NCBI RefSeq assembly: GCF_030052815.1
Contig: NC_079510.1
Location: forward strand, 1,676,288 to 1,740,287
Source of the DNA: Hevea brasiliensis
Lineage: Eukaryota; Streptophyta; Magnoliopsida; Malpighiales; Euphorbiaceae
Length of the DNA stretch: 64,000 nucleotides
Reading direction: 5' to 3'
Both the position numbers and the translations under genes were made by a program. Positions 9,701-21,947 of the stretch are shown one piece after another. Numbering within the stretch: position 1 is the first letter of the stretch; each line of letters begins with the position of its first letter. The notes beneath the pieces are model-generated. The model made no database searches, was not told the DNA's origin, and saw nothing but the letters and a program-made list of their open reading frames with translations.

Positions 9701-11564
9701 ACGGAAGAGAAAACCTAGCATACAGGCCTTCCAAATGAACCAAAGTACTCAGCATCCCATTATCAGAAACCTAAGAAAGTTTCTAGTTACTATTATGTAG
9801 GTAATTATAGAGATTTACTAACTAATCCTACAACTACTAGGATTAGGAATGCCAACCAGAAAGATTCCAACCCAGTCTTAAATAAGAAGCAAACCTTCAA
9901 AATATGAAAATCCCTGATGAAATTAAATATTCCTAAAAAGGGCTAAATTACCCTATATTTCCAAAATAAAACATTTACCATAAAAATCTGAAAAAATTCA
10001 TAATTAAAAATAAACAAAATAATCCCTAAATTATAATGTTTTATGATTTCTATCATTTCAAATTCTAAGTTCCATGCCCACTGGATAACCATATAAGCAT
10101 TTACCTGAATGGCCAGAAAAGCAGCCATGCACATACAATTCCCAATTAAGCATAAAACTCCAAGGTGCCAACCTTCCAGTCCTATGTTTAGTAAGCTAGA
10201 GAAAAACCATCCAACAGGCTCTGGTTGACCCTTGGCACTTATTTCGCTAGCTGCAGAGCCTACATGACTGTATCCAATGACAGCTGGACCTCGGAACAGA
10301 ACCATCAATATTGCACCAGAAACACAGACAAGGGTGCCCCCAACCTTCACTTGACCTTCAAGTCTTAACAAATTCACTCTTTCTGTACTGCAAGAACAAG
10401 TTCATATAAGAAACTGAACAAAAAACATTCATACAAACAATATGGATTGCACATGTTCATACTTAGCACAAAAACAACAACTAAATCACACACCCACAAA
10501 TACACATATAGAAAGGAAGAATTTGTTGGACTTACCCCATCATCACAGCCAAGACAAAAGTAAAAACAGGAATTGAAGGCTGTATTGCAGCAGCGTAAGT
10601 TGGATTTGTGTAGCTAAGGCCAAGAAGAAATAACAGCTGGTTGCCAAATATCCTACCAAACAACAAAACCAAATAAATTGATTACTAGGATGTTGTATCA
10701 AGTCTATTAATATTAATGATTTATATTATAACTAGATCAATAAAGATGGATTCAGATAAACACACCCTGTTAACCCAAGGAAGAAGAATGACAAGAGTAG
10801 GCGTTTAGTCATAGGAGGTCGAATCCTTCTACAAAAAGGAAAACATAATGTCTTAAGAATTTGCATCATTTCAATCCATATATGAAATTATCAACCAGAA
10901 GGAAAAACATAAAAATTATGTAACTTGTGCTGTCCACCAGACAACTAAATAAACAAAGGGGAAAAGCAGCAATGCCCAGTAATAAAATAGGTATTTTGAT
11001 TTGTTCTAGCCATATTATGCTACCATCATTGAAACTGTACTGCAGAAGTGCGAAGGAGCAACAGTATGTTGAGTGGCATGATATAAAATAAGCAAAATTA
11101 TCACATGAACTTGTTGGCAAACCATGATTGGCAAAAACCAAAAAAGTCTTTAAGAGTGAAAGACAACTGAGAAAACAAAATCCCAAAATTATAATTGAAA
11201 AATTAAAGACCAAAACTGGAATCACCATTGCATTCGTCAGAATTCTCCTAACATGTATAGAAACGGATAGACAGATACAAAGGCAAAGCATGATAAATAA
11301 AGACAAACCCAGAAGAGGGGGGGAAAAGGCAAAAAAATTGGATTACTTTTCACGGATATAGGCCACGGGGGCGAGGATTAAGAGAGCTAGCAGGTCACGA
11401 AAGACACAGAAAACGAGCTGATTGACCCCATCATTAAGAGCCACTTTGGTAATAACGTGATATCCTCCATTGAATAGCTGCACCATCGCCATGGCGACAT
11501 GAGCCTTCCCAGCCTCTTTATCCAGAGCTGCTCCTCCACCACCACCTCCAGCAGATGCTGCCAT
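6769..11564 (-). CDS. WAT1-related (EamA/UmamiT-type) transporter, copy A, 3' exons not found
   Basis: Five exons on the minus strand join in frame: 11,347-11,564, 10,766-10,828, 10,536-10,652, 10,105-10,387 and 6,769-6,924, giving 837 nt or 279 codons, all with GT-AG junctions. ATG at 11,562-11,564 is followed by a glycine-rich N-terminus, then [17 protein letters not shown] and [19 protein letters not shown], hallmarks of plant WAT1-related drug/metabolite transporters. These are multi-pass membrane proteins exporting amino acids or auxin-like metabolites; the best family match from memory is the At4g19185/At5g45370 group. The first EamA repeat is complete and the second only begun; relatives are about 380-400 residues. 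Exon 5 ends at an intact donor (GTAAGT), but no continuation is seen down to position 1. Intron 4 (3.2 kb) contains the Cassandra-like element. Either the remaining exons lie left of the window or this is a truncated gene. Confidence 0.82.
7665..7945 (+). mobile_element. RTE LINE fragment nested in the Cassandra-like left LTR
   Basis: The insert begins AGATTGAGGTGG and ends in a long TTGAG run with two variants (TTGAATTGAG, GAGCTGAG). It is flanked by the exact 17-bp duplication GAGCACGCTTAACCCTG at 7,648-7,664 and 7,946-7,962. It encodes the last 75 residues of the LINE without a stop. It is younger than the element it interrupts. Confidence 0.93.
8351..8417 (+). repeat. 5S rRNA-like domain inside an LTR
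   Basis: GGTTAAGCGTGCTCGCTTGA, then CCTAGGATGGGTGACCTCCT and GGGAAG follow the order of box A, intermediate element and box C of the plant 5S internal promoter. The 5' third and the 3' end of a true 5S gene are missing, so this is the retrotransposon-borne derivative. The antisense partner in the other LTR spans about 7,602-7,664 and 7,963-7,973, split by the LINE. Confidence 0.8.
8504..10104. other. Intron 4 remainder of WAT1 copy A
   Basis: The stretch is non-coding and colinear with copy B 27,331-29,506, apart from a LINE present only in B. No exon-like or RNA-gene signal is seen. Confidence 0.6.
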
Positions 11565-12457
11565 CCCTTTCTTTCTCTCCAAAGACTGTATTACTAGATA
11601 TTGGGAGAGTAAAGAAAGAAAATTTATATACAAAAGAAAGAAACAAAGAAACAGAAGATTAGAAGGAAAGAAGAACCAACCAACCAAAGCCCAAATAGAA
11701 GGTGAGTTTGGTGTTGGGATCGCATCAAAAACAGTAACAAACGGAAATATCCATCTGGGTATCCTTAATTTCCAAGCCAATTTCTGTTCATCACCATCTA
11801 TTAACGTATAAAAATATCATATCTCTCCAGGTAAACTATTTTTAGGTCATTTCTAGTTCGCAAGAAAAATAATTGGGTTTAGCCCATAGTCAACGTTTTT
11901 AGTTTTTCGCGAACCCTTTTTATTAAACTACCTAATAATAATTTACCCTTATAGAATTGCCATCTACTATTTTTATAATGTTGTCATTGGCTTTGTAATG
12001 CAATTTGCACTTAAAGAAAAGTTAAATGAAAAAAAAATCAAAATATTTTTATTCAAAATTTTTAATTTTACTAATATGTCTTAATCCTTTTATATTAATT
12101 TTAATTTTAGTAATAAATTTAATTAAAATAATTAAATTCATCAATTAATAAAAATAATTTAAATCTTTTCCCTTATTATCAATTTTAGTCCATTTTTTAT
12201 TTTTATTAATTTTTCAATGATTTATAATATTTGCAATAATTTTAGCAAACATTATATTGATAAAAAAAATATTCAATAATTAAATAATATATCTAACATT
12301 ATTATCTTAATTTTTAAAATTTCCATTCTTACTTATACTACTAATTCACATATTTTTCATCATTTCATCTCAAATTGAAGACATAACAAATGAAAAAAAT
12401 TTAATTATTTAAGACAAAATAATTGTAAATAACATAAAAAAAATAATTATGACTTTC

Positions 12458-12505
<48 letters not shown>

Positions 12506-13788
12506 AGTTTATATATAATAAAAACGTTGACATGACTTTTATTTTCAATTTTTTATTCATTTTAATAATTTTTTCACATATTTTTTTGCTTTTAAATTAT
12601 AATTCATATCCATTAATATTATTAAAAGTACTATGTTATTGTTTTTATAATTGTTTTTGAATTAACTAAATAAAATTTATATTTAATGGTAAGTCCTTAA
12701 AAGATAAGATAATATAAGGATGTATATTGAGATGATAGTTTACTTTCATCAAGTCTTGATTTTAATTGTATAAGATAAAAAGCACTAGGTTGGAGGAAGC
12801 TGCAAGAGACACGTGGTAATTTTTTTTTTTTAACAAGTTCTTCGTTTTTATATAAGTCACATACGCACACAGTCTTTAATCGATATAAAATCCTGAAAGA
12901 TCAGTCACTGGACACACTTGACTCATTCACGGATCTCAAGCGGAGCCACACTGGCACATTTAGCTTGAACTTTTGTTTTTCACTCAAAAGTACCATTTTT
13001 TGTCGGTAGATAGAAAACACACATATACACGACTTAATAATGGAAATGAACGCTTATTAAAAACCTAGAAATTTTAATATTTTTACTCTTATATAAACCA
13101 CACACGCACGCTGTATACAATCGAGTCATCTGTGTATCTATCTATTAAAAAAAAAAAAGACACATGAAACTAACTAGAGTTTAGTATAACTTTTCACCCT
13201 CAAATAAAAAAAATTATATAATCAAATTGATATGTATACTAAAATTTCATTATAATAACTTATTACAATAGTTATATTCAATTTGTAAATGTGTTTTTGC
13301 GTTAATTTTTTTTTTTTAAATGAAATGGATCAAAAGAAAATACAACTGTAAATTTATTAATTAATTTGAACTTAAAATAATGAAATTAAATTGTAATAAA
13401 AACAAAATTTCTATTAATAAATGTTAATGTTGCATTATTTGTGTGTTGGGACAGTAAACGACGCTCAGGAAATTAGTGTCTGTTTAGTATTGCGTTTAAA
13501 ATTATTTTTCTGAATAAAAAGCATAATTTTAAATATTATTTTAAAAAATAATTTAAAAAAATTATTTTATTTTTTAATATTCTTATAACTAAAATTTATC
13601 AAATTTAATTTTAAATTATTTTTTAATATTCTCTAACTAGTGTATCTAAAAAAGTAATTTTCTCAATAATAATTCCAACAGTAATGCAAATATGCCCCAA
13701 GATATATACAAGGTCATTTTCTCCTTCAATAATCATGTCTTGCTGCCATGCATGGTGGTAGGTATAGAGAGTAGCTGTTTATAGACAG
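11565..13788. other. Upstream flank of WAT1 copy A, AT-rich
   Basis: This holds the presumed promoter and 5' UTR of the minus-strand WAT1 gene, then AT-rich DNA. No second gene is recognised. A (TA)n run lies at 12,463-12,502. A MITE-like stretch may occupy about 13,470-13,700 (GTCTGTTTAGTATTGCG at one end, ACAGTAATGCAAA at the other); copy B has a solo LTR inserted within it. Confidence 0.5.
12463..12502. repeat. (TA)n microsatellite
   Basis: About 20 TA units. Copy B has only a short TATATAT at the matching place (near 31,905), so the run expanded in A or contracted in B after the duplication. Confidence 0.9.
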
Positions 13789-14325
13789 CTATAGGAGTGA
13801 GCACTATTCGGTTTGAACAACTTTAATTTAATAACTTGGTTCAAATGTTAAGATAATTCAATTTGATTCGATTTTACATTTTAAAAATTTCAATTATTTC
13901 AGTTCAATTCGATTTTGGAGAGAAAAAAAATAATTGAACTGAATTAAAATCAATTGAATTGAATCGAATTGAATTATTTTACTGATTTTTAAATTGATTT
14001 ATTTTATAGAAAATTTATGAATTATATATAATTATATATATTGTTTAATTTCATTGATTAATGGTTATTAAGTTCAAACAAAGGTTAAAATCAGACTAAA
14101 TAACTTAAAATTAAGTATAAATTAAATAATTCATCAAATCCCCAAAACCAACTGATTCAAACCGAACCGAATAATTCTAACTAACCCAAAATAAAATGAT
14201 TCAATTTGATTCAATTTTTTTATTTATTTTAATTTGATTTATTTTTAAAATATAATAATTTAATTAATTTAATTTTAATAATTCAATTCAATACAATTTA
14301 AACCGAATATTCAACCTTAAATAAC
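13789..14325. mobile_element. MITE-like inverted-repeat element (copy A)
   Basis: The left end reads ATAGGAGTGAGCACTATTCG and the right end, reverse-complemented, reads GGTTGAATATTCGGTTTAAA, giving imperfect inverted ends. The interior is AT-rich with AATTGAATTGAATCGAATTG and its near-complement. There is no ORF. The counterpart is at 36,861-37,395. Confidence 0.5.
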
Positions 14326-14524
14326 CACCTATACATGCCACGATAAAGTAGACCCACTACGATAGTAGTATTGTGAAATCTCCCGTCAGAAGTTAGAATT
14401 TAGAGAAAATAGAGCCGCTTCATTTCCTAACGGGTGAGAAAGGACAAACAAGGATCTTAAGAACAATCTTTACATTGGGACCTCTGAAATCAATACTTAA
14501 TGTTGGTTTGGCAGCTCAAACAAA

Positions 14525-14556
<32 letters not shown>

Positions 14557-17500
14557 GTTGGTTTGGCAGGCCATCTAATCAGAAATTTCTTTTTAATTAA
14601 ATTTTTTTTTCTCGCCTTAAACTAAAATCCACAATAAAAAATCCTCAAAATTTCTTCTTTTTCAGAAAAAAAGATTAATTTGTTCGCTCATCTTAGACAT
14701 TGAAGTTCAATTAAACACAAATGTTAGGTTAATTAGATCTTGAAGATGGAAAATTGGATCAATATACCCAGCGAGAACTATAAATTTTAGCTTATGATAC
14801 TATATATACACGCGTATTTGAATAAAAATAAATATTAAAAATATTAAAAATAATAAATTTTATGAAATTTTTTATATATTTTATAAATTATTAAATTTTT
14901 AGTTTATTGATTCCACCGTATATACCTAATAAGCTACTCATTGTTTTTGTAATTAACTGTTTAAATTATCATGTCATAGTGAATTTAACAGTATTGTTCT
15001 TTTTTTTTTTTTAAGTTTCTTTTCTCAATTAAGGATGGGAATTGTCACTAATGAATTGAATTATTATAGTGAATAAATTAATCTAATTTAGTGATAATTC
15101 TATTTATTTTTTAAATTTTTAATTGCATTTAAATCAAAATTAAAATAATGAATCATATTTCGTTTAAGTAAAATAAATAAGCAACTTAAAAAAAATTAAG
15201 TAAATTATGAGAGCAAAATTAATAGATTTAATTGGAGCAACATTAAAAGTGAATTATATAGTTACTTTATAATAAAATTATTTTATTACAAAAAATAAAG
15301 CAATTTAATAAAATTTTAGAATTTATCTCATTAATTTTTATAAAATAATTTTTTTCGTAAAGTAATCAATTAGAAAAAATTTATTAACTCATCCGAAAAA
15401 ATAAAATTTCTTCAACATATTAAATTATTATATTTTTCTCAACATTTTAAATTTTAATTAAGATGTTAAATGTAAAATGCTAAATAAGTATACTTTATTT
15501 AATTTTATTTATAATTTTTTAACATTATTAAAATTATATGTTTCTTTATGTGAAATTTTTTTTATTAAGTTAATAAATTTTTTTTAATTAATGACTTTAC
15601 GAACAAAAAAAAAGTATTATTTTACAAAATTTTAATAAAATAAATTATAAAATTTTATTAAATTACCTTATTTTTCATAACAAAATAAATTTATTTTATT
15701 TTAAATCAAGTGACTATAGAGTACACCAACATTTAAAATAAGCTAACTATATGAAGCATTTCATGGGGACAATAGGAGCAAGCGCCACCATTGCCCCATG
15801 CTAAATCTACCCATGAATACCGTAAATTTTTTGATAATTTATCCTTTCTTTTTCAAAACACTTGATTCTCAAAATCCCAAATCAACATCATTTAGGTTAA
15901 AAAAAAAAAAACCAAAAATCTCAAAAAAAAAAAAAAAAAAGTCCATGGCTTGCATGTTCTAAAGGTTCGTTTTTTTTTATTTCGTTGCGTGCAAGTTAGG
16001 GATTCATTATCATTTGCGTGAAAGTAGTGCCCTTCTGTTTATATAAAGATGAAAGGTAAGCAACTAACCATGTTATTGAAATTTGAGCTTTTTTCTTTTT
16101 TGCAGGGAGAAGGAATTTAAGCATAATTAGACGTTTAGATTCAATTAGCGAATAATTTTGTTTGAAGGAAGAAAGAGGATGATGTGTCCATGGAGGACCA
16201 AGGGCAAAGAGATATTCATTTTTCCCTTTAACTAATGGCAAATTGAACTAATTATAAAAGGAGAAATTAGTTCGTTAGCAAAATAATATCTTTGAGCTTT
16301 AAACTCCATTTGTTTTGAAAAATATTTTTCTAAAAAAATATAAGCACTTAAAAAATTATCAATAAAAAATATTTTCCTTAAATTTTATTAAAATATAAAA
16401 ACATTCATGCATAATATAAATACATATTATTAACAATTATTAACAACCAAATAATAAACAGTTACAGGTCCATCTATCAGTGAACTTGTCATTTGAAATC
16501 CTATATCGGTTGCGGAGTGCAGTTGTGGAGTGCGTAAACATAAATTATATGAGAATAATGATTATATTAATATTGCTATGATTTTAATAGTGATTTATTC
16601 TTATCACTAATTTGTGTATACGTATAATCTATCTTTAACAAAAATAAATATTTTTATTAAAATTATTTTCATAAAAAAAATCTACGAAAGATATTTTATA
16701 CATATAAATTATATATTTTTCACGTATAAATTAATTTTTATGAAATAAATAGAGGCTTAATCATTAAAACTAAAGCCAATAAAATTTTATCTTCTTCCAT
16801 GAGTCTCTATTCAAGTTGATAAAACTAAATCCAAAAGAAAAATTATTTATAAAAAATTAATTAAAGAATTTACCTAGCATTTAATAATTAAAAATCCTCA
16901 ATCACTTAGAATAATAGAAAAAACATAACTGGAAAAAAATTAAAAATTTAATGAATAAAATATTATAATTAAAATGTGAAATATTTCAAATATTTAAAAA
17001 TTTTCAAATCTCTAAAAAAAAAAAAAAAAAAAAGGGGAAAAACCCAAACCATAGGTACTCATGAACATACCTCATAAATTAGAAGTGATTTCACTACTTC
17101 ACAGCCCATTGGATCAATATGCCAGGATTATAGAGATTTTACCATCGTGTAACAACAGCTCCATAAATTCATTAAAAATAAGCTTCCTTTTGCATACCTT
17201 TGATCAGAAATCTGAATTTATGCAAGCAATCATAAACAGTTGATATTGGAAATGATAAAGAATCCAAGAAACCCACAATCAGCACGACAAGAAGACAGTT
17301 TGCATGAACGAGTATTGAGGCTACTTAAAGGTCAAAATGAGTAGGAATTTAGGTGGACTACTTTATTAAACAAGGATTAAAGGGTTGTAGGGCTGTTCAT
17401 AGTAACACTAGAACAGAAAAAATAAACGAGTTTAGGCTTTAGCACCTAAACTTCCTTGGGCATCACATCTTAAGGTAGAGTTGCATCACACAATCCACGA

Positions 17501-18280
17501 AACATAACTGCTGGTATTTTTTTCAATAACAAAACTGCATTATGAGCATTATAATCATTGGTATTTTATTTATAGACTGAAACTAATCCCAAAACTTTAA
17601 CTTTAAGCAAAGACTTCACATCTAATCATCTAAGGATTTAGGTCTGTTTAGCATTGCTATTTGAGCTATTGTTGAGAAAAACACTATCTCAGAAATGTTT
17701 ATTAAGGGCCTTTAATTTCAATTTAAATTTGACATATTTGAATCATAAAAATTTCAAATCAGCAAAATAATTTTTTCAAACAGTTTTTCAAAAGCATCTA
17801 AATGGATGCTTTTCTAAAAACCAATTTCAAACTAGTATTTTGGCCTCCCAACTACAATATGGAGCCTTAGATTGCCCCACTCCAAAAAAAAAAAAAAAGG
17901 ACTATCAAGATAAATTTTCCAGCAAAGCTGAAACTAAAGTCAGATATGTAAATCTAGATCAAGTAAACCCCATATTAAATCAGGGCAATTATTCTCAGCG
18001 CACTGAGTCTTTAATCTTGTGTTTCCCCAATCCCTTTGTTGCAAGTATCACAACAACAAAAATGAAGGGATGGATGCATGAAAGGATAGAAGACAAAGAC
18101 CACTGCTATGGCTAATAATTATCAGTATATAGAGGTATAACTATGAATTAAAAAAGCGCATTACCTATACAGCATGAACAAGACAAAGGTAAGGAGATGC
18201 AGAAGAAACAGCCACATAAAATGTTATGACTGCCACATATCTATAATTTTTGACAAAATAAAATCGAGTATAACTTCTCC
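14326..18280. other. AT-rich intergenic DNA (copy A)
   Basis: No gene can be supported. There are poly(A) runs near 14,528 and 15,900 and several AT-rich low-complexity stretches. A slightly less AT-rich part at 17,050-18,200 is well conserved in copy B (40,050-41,230), but its frames of 60-90 codons show no recognisable product. It could be 3' UTR or intron of a minus-strand gene, which I cannot show. Confidence 0.45.
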
Positions 18281-18492
18281 AGTTAGACGAGTAGAGCATG
18301 TTAAGTTAGAGGATAGAAAGAAAAGAAGGGGTAGAAGTAAACTGACTTGGAGGAGAGTAGTACAACATGACCTAAAAGCATTACATGTTTCCAAGAATTT
18401 AATAAAAAATCGTTTAGAGTGGAGAAAGAGAATCCATATAGCCGACCCCAAATTTTTGAGATAAAGGCTTAGTTGAGTTGAGTTGAGTTGAG
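18281..18492 (+). mobile_element. RTE LINE 3' fragment shared by both copies (A)
   Basis: The fragment encodes [16 protein letters not shown] to IADPKFLR, then the TTGAG tail. It lies between repeats of AGTATAACTTCTCC, clearer in copy B. Since the identical insertion is at 41,359-41,565, it predates the segmental duplication. Confidence 0.92.
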
Positions 18493-18969
18493 CATAACTT
18501 CACTGAGCAGATAATAAGGAAAATACAGCATGACATCTAGAATGATTTCCATCTCCTCTTTAATGTATCCCAAAATATACGTGAACATTTGATGTGGAGC
18601 ATGTTCATGCGGAAGCAGTATTTTTATTTTTATTTCTTTAATTTTTCCTACTCAGTTTTAATGTTTCCTATTCTAATTAAGTTTTTATATATATATTGAT
18701 TTCCAATTCCATCTAGAAATTAGATAATTTCCTACTAGTTTTAGAGATTTGATTTATAAAACTCTGCAGTTTTTTTTCCTCAATACTTGTATAATGTGTA
18801 CGAGTGTGAGTTCTTTCCGTAAGCTTCATGCTGCGTTAGGTGATATGAGAGTTAGGAAATCACCCCAATCGAGATGGCTTACCTTGTCGGAGGTGGCAAT
18901 TACATCAGTTTCCCATGACAGTAATCGGGGAACTAGAGCCCTTGACCTTAGAGACAACACATTGCAATG

Positions 18970-19580
18970 ATTGGAACAACGTCTGGAGCAATAGATGGAT
19001 CTCAAAAGTGAGCATATCAAGAGACACTTCAAAGAAATTGCAGATAGCCTTAGTGCTTTGGGAATCAATGCAAACAGGAACTCAGTAAAAACTAGAAGGC
19101 CAAGAGATAGTGCTGCTCATGGTGACCCTATTTACTAACCAATTTCTGCTCATAGACAATATGCCTATAATGAAGACTCGAAAGAGGAGGATGTTTATGA
19201 CCTCCATGACTATCCCAAGCATCAACAGCAATGTGAGGAGAAGAGGTACGTATGGGAAGTATGAAAAAATCGATTGAAAACTGACATTCCTAATTTTTAA
19301 GGAGATGTCAACATAGAAGAATTCTTAGATTGGATCACAAAGGTGTATAGATTCTTTGACCATGTGGACATAGCACCTTGAAAAATGAGTCAAATTGGTG
19401 GCTTATCAGTTGAACAGGTGGTGCTTCTGCTTGGTGGGAATAGCTACAATAAAGCAAGAAGCAAGAAGCAAGAAGCAAGGAGGGAAAGAGCCAACTCCTG
19501 CTTCATATATGATGAAGTATTTGTTGGAACTAGATTTTATACTTTTAGATGTTGAGCAGATTTTACTCCAACAGAAACAA
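18970..19580 (+). pseudogene. Degenerate gypsy-type gag
   Basis: Conceptual translation gives scattered pieces of a retrotransposon capsid domain, including VNIEEFLDWITKVYRFFDHV and the later LLDVEQILLQQ, separated by stops and frame changes. The pattern (polar linker, then FLDWxxxVxRFF) is typical of plant Ty3/gypsy gag. It is interrupted at 19,581 by a TRIM. Confidence 0.7.
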
Positions 19581-20056
19581 TGTTGGAATATCACTTTTGA
19601 GAAAAAGTCTCACATCATCAGTGTACAAAAAAATTAAAAGGCATATAAGTGTTTGCAAACCACACCAAAAAGGCTTAGGTTATTTTGGTGATGGGGAGCC
19701 AGTTTCAACGTTTAGCCTGCCATTTGATATTCACACTCTTAGGTCCATAATTCTCAACTTGATATTAGAGCATGTCAATTTTAGTTCTATTTCCTATTGT
19801 TGAGGCTGCATTTCAGTTTTAGGTTTTAAGTGCCAATTGGATGTCCCGGTTACCACCTGAGGGAGAGTGTTAGAATATCACTTGCAGGAACAAGTCCTAC
19901 ATTGGCACCGTACAAGAAAATTAAAAGGCATACAAGTATTGGCAAATCAAACCAAAATGGCTTAGGCCATTTCGGTGATGAGGATCCCAATTTTGAGCCC
20001 AGTTCAATATGTAGCTCGCTAGTTTGATATTCACACTCTCAAGTACGTAATTCTCA
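19581..20056 (+). mobile_element. Complete TRIM nested in the gypsy gag (copy A)
   Basis: This is a tiny element of 476 bp. The 5' LTR is 19,581-19,756 (starts TGTTGGAATATC, ends TTCTCA). A primer site like GATATTAGAGCATG follows at about 19,761, then an interior of about 110 bp ending in GAGGGAGAG. The 3' LTR is 19,868-20,056 (starts TGTTAGAATATC, ends TTCTCA). There is no coding capacity, as expected of terminal-repeat retrotransposons in miniature. The target-site duplication is not clear. Copy B keeps it with a truncated 3' LTR. Confidence 0.82.
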
Positions 20057-20849
20057 ATAAGTTCCAATCAAAGGCCTTATTGGTGGAAAAAGGAAAAAGT
20101 GAAGAACAAAGGAAGCTTTGGGATTCAAACATGCAACTTAAAGTGGAAGAGTCTAATCTTGAAGAATCTGAACTAGAAACTTTGATCAAGTTACCTTCTA
20201 CTATGATTGAAGAAGAAGAGCTTAAGAATGTGTCATAGGGAATGAAAATTATCATTTCTTAGAGATTTCAATGGAAATTGAGGAAAGACAATCCATGGAG
20301 GCAACAATGGAGAGTGAAGAAACTCAAGTCATGGAGTTAATGGAAGCTAAAGATTTATCTAACTCTTTACCCTCTATTATTTCTTTTGATTTTATTTGTT
20401 CAGGAGTTTTTGTGGATATGATGGAGAATTGAAAGTTGCTCAACCTAATCTTGCTCGGTTCACCATTATATCGACTAAGAAACTAATAAGGTGTGCTCCC
20501 CTAAAAAAGTTCATAATTCTTCAATACTTTAAAATTTATTTCAAGTAGAGAAGAATGGTATGGAAGTTGACAGTACAAAATTTTGGGTTGTTGCAAGTTG
20601 TTCTAACTCGAGGATGAGTTATTTTTCAAATGGGGAGTATAATGAGGAGCATGTTCATGTAGAAGCTGTATTTTTATTTTTTTTTTATTTTTTTATTTTT
20701 CTTATTCAGTTTTAATGTTTCTTATTCTAATTACGTTTTTTTTTTTTTTTATTTCCTTTTAATTTTAGTTTCCTATTCCATCCAACACTTAAATAGTTTC
20801 CTTCTATTTAGGATTTGTTTCTTTTTATTTTAATTAGGATTAGTATTGT

Positions 20850-21575
20850 TAAAGGCAAGCGAGGCGATCCTCTTGCACCCCGTGCAAGCGTCCCTAGTGA
20901 AAGAGGCGATAGGCGCCAAGGCCCTAAGGCGATGCCGATTTGAAGGAACGGTAAATTTTTTTTTTTTATTATTCTTTTTAATTGTCTTTTAACCCATATA
21001 AAATTAAAACCCTACTTGGCTACCTAGCGCAAATGAGAAAAGGAGAAACACAACAGCTCCTCTCTTTCAACACGGGTATGTCTTTCTCTCTCTCTCCTCT
21101 TCTTCTTTTTCTTTCCTCTTTTTCTTTTCCTCTTCTCCTCTATTCTGGTCTTCTCTAAAACAGAGTAGTACCATTCACACTTTCTTTTTTCTTTTTACTT
21201 TTTTTGTTCTTCTTTTTCTCTCCTTCTCTCTTCTTGAATTCTATGGTATTCAATATTGGTCTTTTACTTTTATATGGGTATTGTTAATTTGATGTTTAAT
21301 TTTATATGAGTATTGTTAATTTATTCTCTAAAACATGGTAAGTTTTCTTTTATATGTATAATTTGATAATTTGTTGTTTAAGTTACATGGGTATTGTTAA
21401 TTAGTTGTTAATTTGTTGTTAAACTAGTTAAAAGTATGAATTTTTATGTTAGAAATCCATATATAAATATAATTTAGACAATTTAGGCTATGGTGCCTTC
21501 TTCAAAAAGGCCCTCACCTCACCTCTCATCTAAGGCCATAGGATACCTTATTGCCTTAGTATCTCCTCTCGCCTT
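20850..21575. mobile_element. AGGCG-rich inverted-end element E1 (copy A)
   Basis: The left end is AAAGGCAAGCGAGGCGATCC. The right end reverse-complements to AAGGCGAGAGGAGATACTAA, so the termini are imperfect inverted repeats rich in AAGGC/AGGCG. Inside are a CT tract (21,080-21,130), repeats of GGTATTGTTAATTTG type and AAAAGTATGAATTTTTATG. The same internal order occurs in the larger element at 22,680-24,431, so both belong to one family. No transposase frame is seen. The superfamily is not resolved. Confidence 0.6.
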
Positions 21576-21947
21576 GATAACACCAGCCAAAAAGCTTCCA
21601 AAAAATTTAACTAACATATATTAAAAAGAAATGGAATAATATGCATGAAGGGAAAATAAAACATGCAATTAAAACTAAAAAGCCATTTGCATGTGCATAT
21701 CAGAGAGAGGCTAGAAGGAAGGAGTAAGAGGGGACCAATTACTATGGTTGGAAAGTTACCAAAATTCCAGGATATCACAATGAGAGAAAAAGAGAGCATT
21801 GATCATATTACTAGAAGAGGACAAGGCAAAGGAAATAGGACATGGAAGATTATGCTCACAACAAAGCTTTTCCATTAATGACTGTAACAGATATACCACA
21901 ACGAAAGCTTCACTAGATGGATCAAAAAGGAATTTACAGAATCATAT
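21576..21947. other. 3' flank of PPR pseudogene
   Basis: Non-coding; presumably 3' UTR and downstream sequence of the minus-strand PPR gene. It matches 44,493-44,862. Confidence 0.5.

Larger units (their letters stand above)
18593..20849 (+). mobile_element. Non-autonomous Ty3/gypsy-type retrotransposon remnant (copy A)
   Basis: Two related direct repeats beginning TGTGGAGCATGTTCATG (18,593) and TGAGGAGCATGTTCATG (20,643) act as LTRs. The second follows a purine-rich tract (AAATGGGGAGTATAA). A degenerate primer site may lie near 18,838. Between them is a broken gag-like region followed by non-coding sequence, with no pol. The 3' LTR is cut off at about 20,849 by the AGGCG-rich element, and its remaining part is not found beyond that element. 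Confidence 0.7.

Noticed and set aside
17061..18115. Small ORFs conserved in copy B (40,060-41,031)
   Set aside because: Conservation is that of the whole young duplication and not coding selection; products are short and unrecognised.
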